This document shows positions 19,741 to 27,932 of a stretch of DNA of 64,000 nt, in pieces. The translations under genes and the position numbers were made by a program. Under the pieces are notes generated by a model. It had not been told where the DNA came from, did no database searches, and was given only the letters and a program-made list of their open reading frames with translations. Source of the DNA: JAFDYH01 sp049840875 (GTDB taxonomy: Bacteria > Bacteroidota > Bacteroidia > Chitinophagales > Chitinophagaceae); assembly GCA_049840875.1 (NCBI GenBank), contig JASGJE010000015.1, forward strand, positions 62,001-126,000. Reading direction: 5' to 3'. Position 1 is the stretch's first letter; each line of letters starts with the position of its first letter.

Positions 19741-20640
19741 ATGTGGCAGGAATTTTTAGAAAAAATCAGAAAGGGGAGCATGAAAGACCTTGCCCGTTGT
19801 ATTTCGTTAATAGAAAATGAATACACGGGGTATGATGAGTTATTGCGGTTACTACCTGCAGGCTCACATACTAAAACAATCGGCATTACAGGGCCACCGG
19901 GTGCGGGCAAAAGCACACTGACAGATGCATTAATCGGAGAACTTATTAAACAAGATAAGAAGGTTGCAATCCTTTGCGTTGATCCATCGTCGCCATTTAA
20001 TCTTGGCGCTTTGTTGGGAGACCGTATACGGATGAGTGAATGGTACACGCATCCATGTGTATTCATCCGGTCATTGGCCACAAGAGGTTCCATGGGTGGT
20101 CTGAACCCTAAAATTATTGAGATAACGGACTTAATAAAAGCGGCCCCATTCGACTATATCATTGTTGAAACGGTTGGTGTTGGGCAAAGTGAAATCGAGA
20201 TTGCCGGACTGGCCGACACTACAGTTGTTGTGTTGGTGCCTGAGGCAGGTGATGAAGTACAAACTATGAAGGCAGGATTAATGGAGATCGCTGATATCTT
20301 TACGGTCAATAAAAGCGACCGGCCAGATGCTGATTTGTTTGTAAAAAATTTAAGGATGATGCTAGCTCCGGCTTTTAGCACACACGACACGGAGGTGCCG
20401 ATAATCAAAACCATCGCATCACAAAAGCAGGGAGTTGATGAGTTGTACAAAACCATACTTAACCAACTAAATCTTTCTATACCGAACAATAAAAGGCAAT
20501 GGCTTTTACTGGAAAAAGCCTGGCAACTGATCGTTGATAAACGGATGAAAAATATCAATAAAGAAAACCTGAAAGCAAACCTGGAAAAAGAATCAGGGCA
20601 AAACACCTTTAACCTCTACGAATTTGTAAGCCGCTATTGA
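19741..20640 (+). CDS. meaB: Methylmalonyl-CoA mutase-associated GTPase MeaB (ArgK family)
   Basis: A 299-residue P-loop GTPase that chaperones B12-dependent methylmalonyl-CoA mutase, gating cofactor loading. The Walker A GPPGAGKST is at residues 51-59. It is followed by CVDPSSPFNLGALLGDRIRM, the switch region ATRGSMGGL, VETVGVGQSE, and the base-recognition NKSD. ATG 19741 (MWQEFLEKI) fits the family start better than the upstream frame. The gene stands alone; the mutase subunits are not in this window. The older name LAO/AO transport ATPase is a historical misnomer for this family. Confidence 0.93.
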   Translation: MWQEFLEKIRKGSMKDLARCISLIENEYTGYDELLRLLPAGSHTKTIGITGPPGAGKSTLTDALIGELIKQDKKVAILCVDPSSPFNLGALLGDRIRMSEWYTHPCVFIRSLATRGSMGGLNPKIIEITDLIKAAPFDYIIVETVGVGQSEIEIAGLADTTVVVLVPEAGDEVQTMKAGLMEIADIFTVNKSDRPDADLFVKNLRMMLAPAFSTHDTEVPIIKTIASQKQGVDELYKTILNQLNLSIPNNKRQWLLLEKAWQLIVDKRMKNINKENLKANLEKESGQNTFNLYEFVSRY

Positions 20641-20800
20641 TTGTAAATCACGTTTGTGCATCTTTCGCAACTTTTTTTCAAACAGGCATTTTAATATTTA
20701 AAAAGAAGTAATTATATTGAGAGTCGATATAGCTTCTACCCTCTGAGTACCACTCCTGATATTCTGTAAGAATCCATCCCGTAAAAATTTATTGTAAATC

Positions 20801-22717
20801 ATGTCGCGGAAAGACAATTATCTTTTCAGAGGATTCTGCCGTATAAATATCGGAACAACTATTCTTTTGTTCCTGGTATCGATGTTGTCATTTACTTCGA
20901 GTAATAGTCAAAGTACAAATATCAGCGGTATCATCAATACTTATCATAGTATTGTTGAAGTCATTCCCGCTAAGTCAGCGATACGCGTTGGCAGTACCAC
21001 CGGTTTAAGTTTATTCGAAACGATAATGATTGTGCAAATGAAGGGAGCGACAGTGAATACAACAAACAATGTTTCATTTGGCGATACAACGGCGTTGAAT
21101 AATGCCGGCAATTATGAATTAAATACTGTTTGCGGAATTAAAGGTGATACCGTCTTCCTTTTTTACGGTATTCTCAATAGTTATACATTGACGGGAAAAG
21201 TACAGGCAGTTGGCATTCCGAATTACTATTCTGCGGTTATTGTTGACACATTAAAAGCAAAACCTTGGGATAATGCAAGCGGCACTGGTGGGGTACTTGC
21301 ATTCACTGTTGATGAAAATCTTACAATGAATGCGCCGGTATCGGCAGATGGTAGTGGATTCAATGGTGGCGCTTATATGCTGAGTAATGGAGATTGTAGC
21401 AATTTTGGGGCAGCAACATCTTATTATTATAATGGAAATACGTTGACGCCTCAGAATGGCGCTTTCAAAGGTGAATCAATCTACGATTTTCCAGCTGCGC
21501 AAAGCGGTGGCCGTGGTGCGGCAGCAAATGGCGGCGGCGGTGGAAATAATCACAACAACGGCGGTGGCGGTGGCGCAAATCTTGCAAAGGCGGGAGATGG
21601 TGGTGGTAACTCAAGCAGTACCGGTTGCAATATGGATATTCATGGTTTAGGTGGAAAACCGTTGAGCAGTTGGAATGGTAAAAAGATTTTTTTAGGCGGC
21701 GGCGGTGGTGCAGGACATTCCAATAATACGGTTTCAAGCGGCGGGGGCAGCGGCGGAGGAATTATTTTTATCCGCGCAAAAAATCTCATCGCTACTAATA
21801 CAAAGATCTCTGCGAATGGAAATGCCGGTGGTAATTCTGTATCAGATGGTGCTGCAGGAGGCGGAGGGGGCGGTACTATCATTACTGCTATTACAAACTA
21901 TTCGGGTACATTATCGATAGAAGCAAAAGGTGGCAATGGCGGCACTTCTAACGACGGTGGCAATTTAAAACGTTGTTACGGTGCAGGTGGCGGCGGTAGC
22001 GGCGGCGTTATTTATTTTTCAGGAAATGCACCGGGTGCTACGATAGCATTTACAGGTGGGCTTGCAGGACCTGAAACCGGCCGTGATCCTGCATGTAACG
22101 CTCTGAGAGCGGCCACAGCAGGTAGCGATGGCAGTACTGTTACAAATTATTCGTACAAATCGTCCCTTACACCTTCTGCATATTGTGAAGCAATTCCTTT
22201 ACCTGTTGGCCTGATTAATTTCACCGCTACTGTACAATCAAAACAGAACGTTCTTCTGCAATGGAAACTCGATAAAACTTTTTCGGACAAACAAATCGTT
22301 ATTGAAAGAAGCAGCAATTTTACAAGTTGGCAAACAGTTACAACGATTGAAAACGCATCAGTTAAAACGATTCAGCAATTCACCGATAAAACGCCGATGG
22401 AAGGAATCAGTTTTTACCGGTTAAAAACAATCAGTAAGACGAATGCTATCTCATATTCTTCATTGCAGCGGGTAAACATTTTGCCTTTGTCAGAAAAATT
22501 TAAAGTATATCCGAATCCTGCAAAAGATAAGATTACAATAGAAGGAGAATTTTCACCGGATGCAATTCTTGAATTTTATTCAGCGGAAGGTAAACTGATT
22601 TTTAAAAAATCGATTACTTCGTTCCAGCACATCATTCACATTAATTTGCCGATTCTGAACTCAGGCATTTACTTTTTAAAGATAGATGGCCAGGTAAAGA
22701 AAATTATGATCCCGTAA
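20801..22717 (+). CDS. Secreted glycine-rich protein with type IX secretion sorting domain
   Basis: A 638-residue protein. The N-terminal signal peptide ends near residue 37. Residues about 40-180 look like beta strands. Residues about 190-450 are a glycine-rich domain with runs of GGGGG and Gly-Asn repeats between short hydrophobic strands (GGGIIFIRAKNL, GGGGGTIITAI). This pattern is common in large adhesin-like exported proteins. Next comes a fibronectin-like LINFTATVQSKQNVLLQW segment. The last 75 residues are a type A T9SS sorting tail (KVYPNPAKDKITIEG...GIYFLKIDGQVKKIMIP). It is therefore expected at the cell surface or outside the cell through T9SS. No partner genes are adjacent. Ligand or role unknown. 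Confidence 0.88.
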   Translation: MSRKDNYLFRGFCRINIGTTILLFLVSMLSFTSSNSQSTNISGIINTYHSIVEVIPAKSAIRVGSTTGLSLFETIMIVQMKGATVNTTNNVSFGDTTALNNAGNYELNTVCGIKGDTVFLFYGILNSYTLTGKVQAVGIPNYYSAVIVDTLKAKPWDNASGTGGVLAFTVDENLTMNAPVSADGSGFNGGAYMLSNGDCSNFGAATSYYYNGNTLTPQNGAFKGESIYDFPAAQSGGRGAAANGGGGGNNHNNGGGGGANLAKAGDGGGNSSSTGCNMDIHGLGGKPLSSWNGKKIFLGGGGGAGHSNNTVSSGGGSGGGIIFIRAKNLIATNTKISANGNAGGNSVSDGAAGGGGGGTIITAITNYSGTLSIEAKGGNGGTSNDGGNLKRCYGAGGGGSGGVIYFSGNAPGATIAFTGGLAGPETGRDPACNALRAATAGSDGSTVTNYSYKSSLTPSAYCEAIPLPVGLINFTATVQSKQNVLLQWKLDKTFSDKQIVIERSSNFTSWQTVTTIENASVKTIQQFTDKTPMEGISFYRLKTISKTNAISYSSLQRVNILPLSEKFKVYPNPAKDKITIEGEFSPDAILEFYSAEGKLIFKKSITSFQHIIHINLPILNSGIYFLKIDGQVKKIMIP

Positions 22718-22731
22718 ATCATAAAAGAAAA

Positions 22732-22950
22732 TCAGGCAGCCTTTTCATCTTTGCGCCAGCGATAAAATATGTAACCACCAATTGCAAATGGCGCAAATGC
22801 AAGATAAAGGATGCCAGCGTTCAACCCTTTGGCGGGTTTTTCACCTAATTGCTGGGCTGTACGTGTACAAACCGAGCATTGTGCATTTAAACGGGTGGTA
22901 AAAAACGAGACACCTATAAATAATAAGGATACCACTAGCCACTTTTTCAT
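22732..22950 (-). CDS. Small membrane protein, unknown function
   Basis: A 72-residue protein: a cleavable or anchoring N-terminal hydrophobic segment (residues 4-22, ending LNAQ), a CSVCTR motif at about 25-30, and one membrane helix (about 44-64, NAGILYLAFAPFAIGGYIFY) with a positively charged tail. The CxxC pair could bind metal or form a disulfide. It converges with the T9SS protein gene with 14 nt between stops. No named family is recognised. Confidence 0.65.
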   Translation of the reverse strand: MKKWLVVSLLFIGVSFFTTRLNAQCSVCTRTAQQLGEKPAKGLNAGILYLAFAPFAIGGYIFYRWRKDEKAA

Positions 22951-23031
22951 ACATCCTGATTTGAATTGTAAAATTAAATAAGATTGATTTAAATTGAACG
23001 GACTTTTTTTGACTGCTCAGAGCCTAAGCCG

Positions 23032-23721
23032 ATGAAGTTTATTCTTGCTACAGCATTCTTTTTTTTAATCACAACGAAGATGGGAGCGCAAACTCATCAG
23101 AAAATAGTCGCCCATAAAATAAAGCAGATTACCAGTTACGATCAGGATACTAAGGATAACAAAATTAAATATGACACCATTATTGAGGTATTTGACACGT
23201 TAGGATACTCAATACGGGAATTCAGAACCCGTGGTTTAAGATATACCAACGTTTATATCCATGTTTTCGATTCCTTAAAAAGAGAAATCCAATGCAAGCA
23301 AGTTTCGGAAAATAAAACTTACCTGGTCTATAAGACGATCTATAAACCCGATGGCGGCTTTTTTAGAATATACAGTGAAAACACATCTTTTGAAGAAAGA
23401 CGGGAGTATAATAAACAAGAAATCGAGATAAGTTCTTTTTCAGATATAGATAAACATAAAACCATTTTTACACTGGATTCATTGAACAACTACTTCCAGA
23501 TTACAACTATCTATAGTAATAAACCGGATCAAATTAAACGATACAACTTATCGTACGATAAATCCGGAAATCTGGTAAAGCGGTCGGCATTAAGCGCCGA
23601 TGGTTCTGAAATGATTTTTGAATACAATGACCTGGGTCTTGTAAGCAAGACAATATTTTATCCGAAAAAGAGAGACAAAACCTGGAAAACGATAAGAGTG
23701 ACGACTTATGAATTCTATTAA
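23032..23721 (+). CDS. Secreted protein with YD/RHS-like beta repeats, unknown function
   Basis: A 229-residue exported protein with a signal peptide ending GAQ (about residue 20). The rest consists of short repeating beta hairpins of the type Tyr-Asp-x-x-Gly-(Asn)-x-x-(Lys) (NLSYDKSGNLVKR, FEYNDLGLVSKT), reminiscent of degenerate RHS/YD repeats. It lacks any toxin or core domain of large RHS proteins. Its stop overlaps that of bipA on the other strand in a shared TTAA. Function unknown. Confidence 0.7.
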   Translation: MKFILATAFFFLITTKMGAQTHQKIVAHKIKQITSYDQDTKDNKIKYDTIIEVFDTLGYSIREFRTRGLRYTNVYIHVFDSLKREIQCKQVSENKTYLVYKTIYKPDGGFFRIYSENTSFEERREYNKQEIEISSFSDIDKHKTIFTLDSLNNYFQITTIYSNKPDQIKRYNLSYDKSGNLVKRSALSADGSEMIFEYNDLGLVSKTIFYPKKRDKTWKTIRVTTYEFY

Positions 23722-25529
23722 ACCGCTTCAGCGCTCATTCTTTTGCTTTGCTTCAATCTTTCATTTTCATCCAAAATCACTTTGCGCATACGGATGAAAT
23801 TCGGTGTTACCTCAATACACTCATCCTGCTGAATGTATTCCATACACTCTTCCAGCGTCATCAATGTTTTTGGTGCAATGCGTGTTGCATCATCGCTACC
23901 ACTAGCTCGGTGATTGGTTAATTTCTTTGGTTCTGTTGCATTCACCACGAGATCACCAGGTTTTATGTTTTCAGCGATGATCTGGCCTGCATAAACATCT
24001 TCTCCGGGATCAACAAAGAAAGTACCTCTGTCCTGCAACTTGTCGATTGAATAACCAGTTGTCTTATCGGTATTCTTTGAAAGTAATACGCCGTTGTTTC
24101 TTCCGGGTATCGGCCCTTTCCATGGTTTATATTCGCTGAATCGGTGTGCCATCACAGCTTCACCAGTAGTTGCCGTCAACATTTGTGTACGCAATCCTAT
24201 TAAACCTCTCGATGGTATATCAAACTCGAGATGCTGCATTTCGCCCTTCGTTTCCATGATCAGCATTTCACCTTTACGACGGCTTACAAGATCGATCACT
24301 TTACTTGCAAATTCCTGCGGCACATCTACAACCAATGTTTCGTAAGGCTCGCACTTTTTTCCGTTGATTTCCTTTACTATTACCTGCGGCTGACCAACCG
24401 TTAATTCATATCCTTCACGGCGCATTGTTTCTATCAGGATGCCTAAGTGAAGAATACCACGGCCATATACCATCAGGCTATCACCTTCCTGGCTATCTTC
24501 TACACGTAATGCAAGATTCTTTTCAGTTTCTTTCATCAGGCGATCGCGAAGATGTCTTGACGTAACAAACTTTCCGTCTTTACCGAAGAATGGAGAATTG
24601 TTCACGGAAAACAACATGTTCATTGTCGGTTCATCCACGCTGATTACCGGTAATGCTTCAGGGTTTTCAGCGTCAGCAATAGTATCGCCGATATTAAAAT
24701 CTTCAATTCCTACAACAGCGCATAAGTCACCGGCAACGACTTCCGTCACTTTCTTTTTTCCCATTCCTTCAAACACATATAACTCTCTCACTTTTGTTTT
24801 ACGAACGGTACCATCAGCCTGCATCAAAACTACCTGCTGATTTTCTTTTAATACTCCACGACTTACTTTACCAACAGCGATACGACCAAGGAAAGAAGAA
24901 TAGTCAAGCGAAGTAATCTGCATCTGCACAGGGCCTTCATTCACTTTCGGAGCCGGTACATATTTTACAATGCCATCCAGCAACGGGTTGATGTTATCGA
25001 TTGGCTCTAAAGAATCATTGAACCATCCATTTTTTCCCGAACCATAGTACGTTGGAAAGTTCAATTGCTCTTCTGTAGCATCGAGATTGAAGAAAAGCTC
25101 AAAGATTGCATCATGTACTTCATCAGGACGACAATTTGGCTTATCTACTTTATTGATGATTACAATCGGCTTCAGATTTAATTGCAATGCCTTTTGTAAA
25201 ACAAAGCGTGTTTGCGGCATTGGTCCTTCAAAGGCGTCAACGAGTAAACAAACTCCATCGGCCATTTTCAATACGCGTTCTACCTCACCACCAAAGTCGG
25301 CGTGGCCTGGAGTATCAATTACGTTAACCTTTACATCTTTATATACTACCGCGGCATTTTTACTAAAAATGGTAATGCCTCTTTCACGTTCCAGGTCATT
25401 ACTATCCATGATTAATTCACCAGTTTGCTGGTTTTCACGGAAAACTTTTGTTGCATGTAAAATCTTATCAACCAACGTGGTTTTTCCATGGTCGACGTGC
25501 GCAATGATCGCTATATTTCTTATTTCCAT
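23718..25529 (-). CDS. typA: Ribosome-associated translational GTPase BipA/TypA
   Basis: A 603-residue GTPase of the EF-G/LepA superfamily that binds the 70S ribosome and supports assembly and growth under stress, especially cold. G1 AHVDHGKTT is at residues 10-18, then DTPGHADFGGEV (G3), NKVD (G4), domain II, and the BipA-specific C-terminal domain with SRGLIGLRTQMLTATTGEA and VVNATEPKKLTNHRASGSDD. Full length. A promoter-like CTTG-N20-TACCTTTG lies upstream with a leader of about 100 nt containing an 8-bp GC-rich hairpin (25598-25624). The gene converges on 23032-23721 with a 4-nt overlap of stops. Confidence 0.96.
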   Translation of the reverse strand: MEIRNIAIIAHVDHGKTTLVDKILHATKVFRENQQTGELIMDSNDLERERGITIFSKNAAVVYKDVKVNVIDTPGHADFGGEVERVLKMADGVCLLVDAFEGPMPQTRFVLQKALQLNLKPIVIINKVDKPNCRPDEVHDAIFELFFNLDATEEQLNFPTYYGSGKNGWFNDSLEPIDNINPLLDGIVKYVPAPKVNEGPVQMQITSLDYSSFLGRIAVGKVSRGVLKENQQVVLMQADGTVRKTKVRELYVFEGMGKKKVTEVVAGDLCAVVGIEDFNIGDTIADAENPEALPVISVDEPTMNMLFSVNNSPFFGKDGKFVTSRHLRDRLMKETEKNLALRVEDSQEGDSLMVYGRGILHLGILIETMRREGYELTVGQPQVIVKEINGKKCEPYETLVVDVPQEFASKVIDLVSRRKGEMLIMETKGEMQHLEFDIPSRGLIGLRTQMLTATTGEAVMAHRFSEYKPWKGPIPGRNNGVLLSKNTDKTTGYSIDKLQDRGTFFVDPGEDVYAGQIIAENIKPGDLVVNATEPKKLTNHRASGSDDATRIAPKTLMTLEECMEYIQQDECIEVTPNFIRMRKVILDENERLKQSKRMSAEAV

Positions 25530-25597
25530 AATTATCTTCTTCGCGTTTGTCCGGAGGGTTTTGGAAAATCAATTTAACTTCCTAACAACCAATGAAA

Positions 25598-25624
25598 TGC
25601 CCGCTACTGTTTGGCAAGCGGGCA
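25598..25624 (-). promoter_or_regulatory. Hairpin in the bipA leader
   Basis: Inverted arms TGCCCGCT / AGCGGGCA with an 11-nt loop lie between the predicted bipA promoter (25635-25666) and its start (25529). It could be a leader stem acting on translation or attenuation. Only the structure is visible. Confidence 0.4.
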
Positions 25625-25634
25625 AAACAAGGCG

Positions 25635-25666
25635 CAAAGGTACATTTTTATAGGCGGGCAAGCAAG
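25635..25666 (-). promoter_or_regulatory. typA: Predicted bipA promoter
   Basis: On the - strand, TACCTTTG (25642-25635) matches the Bacteroidota -7 consensus TAnnTTTG, with CTTG 20 nt upstream as a -33 element. Confidence 0.5.
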
Positions 25667-25705
25667 AGAAAGAACAAGATTAATATGATAATAATGGACT
25701 CATAC

Positions 25706-25739
25706 AAGGTTGTCAACTTTCTAAAAAGTTGACAACCTT
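25706..25739. repeat. 15-bp perfect inverted repeat with GGTTGTCAA core
   Basis: Arms AAGGTTGTCAACTTT / AAAGTTGACAACCTT with a 4-nt CTAA loop lie between the divergent bipA and hydrolase genes, where a terminator makes little sense. No T run follows on either strand. The core GGTTGTCAA/TTGACAACC is shared with the terminator at 5391-5416. Confidence 0.75.
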
Positions 25740-25803
25740 AAAGATTTAGAATTACCGATTTTAACTTTACCTTTTGTGCTTCAAATCACATTCAATCTAT
25801 CAA

Positions 25804-26799
25804 ATGCGCATTGCAAAAATTATCGGGGTCATTCTTCTGGCGTTAATACTTGTTTACTGGATGGGCCCAAAACCTAAACATCCAAAATATACAAAGGATC
25901 TACCAGCAATTCCCGATAATGCACAGCAATTAGAAGATTACGTAAAAGCAAATGAAAGTCAGCATAAATTAAAGCCCGATAACGAAGCAAGGATAATCTG
26001 GAACAATGATTCGCTAAAAGAAAAAACAGAATATGCAGTCGTTTACCTGCATGGATTTTCTGCCAGCAGCAAAGAAGGCGATCCTGTACACATTGATTTT
26101 GCAAAACGATATGGCTGCAACTTATATCTTTCCCGCCTGGCAGAACATGGCATTGATACTACCGAACCATTGATGCTATTTACTGCAGACAAAGTATGGA
26201 ACTCAGCAAAAGAAGCTTATGAAATCGGTACAAAGCTTGGAAAGAAAGTTATACTCATGTCTACGTCTACAGGAGGCACATTGGCGTTAAAATTAGCCGC
26301 AGAATATCCTGATATCGCAGGCCTGATTCTGCTCTCTCCGAATATCGAAATCAATGATTCCAAAGCGTGGATATTAAACAATCCCTGGGGATTGCAGGTA
26401 GCGCATATGGTGAAAGGCGACTACAATATTTTTCCGGATACATCCAAAATAGAAAGCCAATACTGGAACAATAAATACCGGATGGAAGCGACGGTTGAAT
26501 TGGAAGAATTGTTGGAAACAACGATGAAACCTTCCACGTTTGTGAAAGTGAAACAACCTGTATTGCTTGCTTACTATTACAAAGACGAAATTCACCAGGA
26601 TAGTACGGTAAAAGTTTCTGCAATGAAAAAAATGTACCGTGAATTGGGAACACCTGAGGCTTTGAAAATGGAAGTGCCTGTTCCCAATGCCGGTGTGCAT
26701 GTCATAGGTTCTTACATTAAATCGAAAGACTACAAAACGGTTGAAGAAGCCTGTGATAAATTCGCTGAAGATATTTTGAAATTAAAACCGGTAAACTGA
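25804..26799 (+). CDS. Membrane-anchored alpha/beta hydrolase (serine aminopeptidase/lipase-like)
   Basis: A 331-residue alpha/beta hydrolase anchored by an N-terminal helix (residues 4-20). VVYLHGFSASSKEGD carries the oxyanion HG. The nucleophile elbow is STSTGG with the central Ser, in place of the usual G-x-S-x-G. An acidic YYKDEIHQD block and a late GVHVIGS supply likely Asp and His. ATG 25804 (MRIAKIIG) gives a clean anchor; an upstream TTG at 25774 is possible but unlikely. Substrate unknown. It is divergent from bipA and followed by a small membrane protein. Confidence 0.85.
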   Translation: MRIAKIIGVILLALILVYWMGPKPKHPKYTKDLPAIPDNAQQLEDYVKANESQHKLKPDNEARIIWNNDSLKEKTEYAVVYLHGFSASSKEGDPVHIDFAKRYGCNLYLSRLAEHGIDTTEPLMLFTADKVWNSAKEAYEIGTKLGKKVILMSTSTGGTLALKLAAEYPDIAGLILLSPNIEINDSKAWILNNPWGLQVAHMVKGDYNIFPDTSKIESQYWNNKYRMEATVELEELLETTMKPSTFVKVKQPVLLAYYYKDEIHQDSTVKVSAMKKMYRELGTPEALKMEVPVPNAGVHVIGSYIKSKDYKTVEEACDKFAEDILKLKPVN

Positions 26800-26896
26800 T
26801 AGCAGCGTTAAGGAGTTAACTCTTCTGCTGTAATTCAGATTTCATAAGGGCATTTACGACCAAAAGCAGTGAATCTTGCAATTAAAATGTCAAGCT

Positions 26897-27310
26897 ATGA
26901 AATTGATAAAAATTATCGGTCATCCATATACTGTTATTATTTCATTCTTATTGTTAATGATCAGCGGAGAGCATTTAGGAGGTCCTTATATCCTTTACAT
27001 TATGCTTGCATTGCCTTATTTAGCAATCCATGCATTGTTGGCTATTGCGGGTATCATATTGCTATTGATCGTTTATAAGTTAGTAAGAAGTAAGGTTATT
27101 TCGATATTTCTGAATATTGCGGCCTATGCATCGATGCTTTTATCTCTATATTTTTTCTTTTCAAATGATAGTGCTGGATACAATGATGATACTTTTTATC
27201 AACCCGTGCCATTATTTACATTTGGACTGTTTGCTATTATATTACTTGCGTCATTAATTCGGAGTTTATACCATAGCAAAGTCAAGGTTAAAACAACAAC
27301 GATGACTTAA
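26897..27310 (+). CDS. Small polytopic membrane protein, unknown function
   Basis: A protein of about 137 residues with four predicted membrane helices (about 8-27, 36-62, 68-88 and 108-128) and a basic C-terminus. It has no motif I recognise. I start it at ATG 26897 (MKLIKIIGHPY), since the frame upstream lacks a hydrophobic start and opens only with TTG. It ends just before the 44-bp palindrome at 27328. Confidence 0.65.
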   Translation: MKLIKIIGHPYTVIISFLLLMISGEHLGGPYILYIMLALPYLAIHALLAIAGIILLLIVYKLVRSKVISIFLNIAAYASMLLSLYFFFSNDSAGYNDDTFYQPVPLFTFGLFAIILLASLIRSLYHSKVKVKTTTMT

Positions 27311-27327
27311 GGTTCTAAAAGAGACTT

Positions 27328-27371
27328 TTTCATTAGTCAAGTAATTTGGCCAAATTACTTGACTAATGAAA
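27328..27371. terminator. 44-bp perfect palindrome between convergent genes
   Basis: Two exactly complementary 22-nt arms meet without spacer at GGCC (27348-27351). It lies 17 nt after the membrane-protein stop and 35 nt before the TPR gene stop. The most likely role is a bidirectional terminator, although T runs after the stem are short. The lack of a loop is unusual for a terminator. Confidence 0.6.
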
Positions 27372-27406
27372 TTTGTCGTCAAACAAGCAAATACGAAGAA
27401 GTTATT

Positions 27407-27922
27407 CTAGGCGTTTGAAGAAGTCTCTTTTTTTTCCTGCAATTCTATCTTTTGTTTGCAGCGTTCAATATCAGCTTTGTAATCTTTTATTTTTTCATCA
27501 CTAAGCGTAGTAAGAATAGCTGTTTCGTAATTTTTAATTGCTTCTTCAAACTGCAATTGCAATTCTTTCAAAATGCCGCGTCTTGCATGCACCCACGATT
27601 TTTCTATTGTTGGAATTTTAAGGCAGGCGTTTAAATGCTTTTCCAGCTCCGCATATCGTTCCATATCCGTCAGCAACACTGCATAATGAAAATAAGGATG
27701 CGGATACAACGGCCTGGTTCTTATCGCAGCGAGAAAATGGTTTTCTGCTTTCTCAATGTCATCAAACTGGTTCTTCAATAACCATCCCATGGAGTTATGT
27801 GCAGGCGCATAGTCCGGCTCTTCGTAAAGTATCGACTCGTATTTTTTGTATGCTTCTACGTAAGCGCTGTTCTTAATATCCGCTTCTGCTTCGAGATATA
27901 GTTCTTCTATATTAATTGCCAT
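27407..27922 (-). CDS. TPR-repeat protein
   Basis: A 171-residue soluble protein of tetratricopeptide repeats: helices such as EAYKKYESILYEEPDYAPAH, NHFLAAIRTRPLYPHPYFHY and FEEAIKNYETAILTTLSDEK show the alternating small/large residue pattern, about four repeats, with a Lys/Glu-rich tail. The start is ATG 27922 (MAINIEELYLEAE), 10 nt after the stop of the deoxyhypusine-synthase-like gene, so the two are very likely co-transcribed. It probably mediates a protein contact; the partner could be that enzyme, which is inference. Confidence 0.82.
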   Translation of the reverse strand: MAINIEELYLEAEADIKNSAYVEAYKKYESILYEEPDYAPAHNSMGWLLKNQFDDIEKAENHFLAAIRTRPLYPHPYFHYAVLLTDMERYAELEKHLNACLKIPTIEKSWVHARRGILKELQLQFEEAIKNYETAILTTLSDEKIKDYKADIERCKQKIELQEKKETSSNA

Positions 27923-27932
27923 AATTATTCTT

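Noticed and set aside
21465..21882. Overlapping antisense frames rich in Pro, His and Arg over the glycine-rich T9SS protein
   Set aside because: They are the reverse reading of GGN-rich codons and have no independent signs of being genes.
25706..25739. Transcription terminator
   Set aside because: It lies between two divergent genes upstream of both starts and has no T run on either strand, so I list it as a repeat instead.
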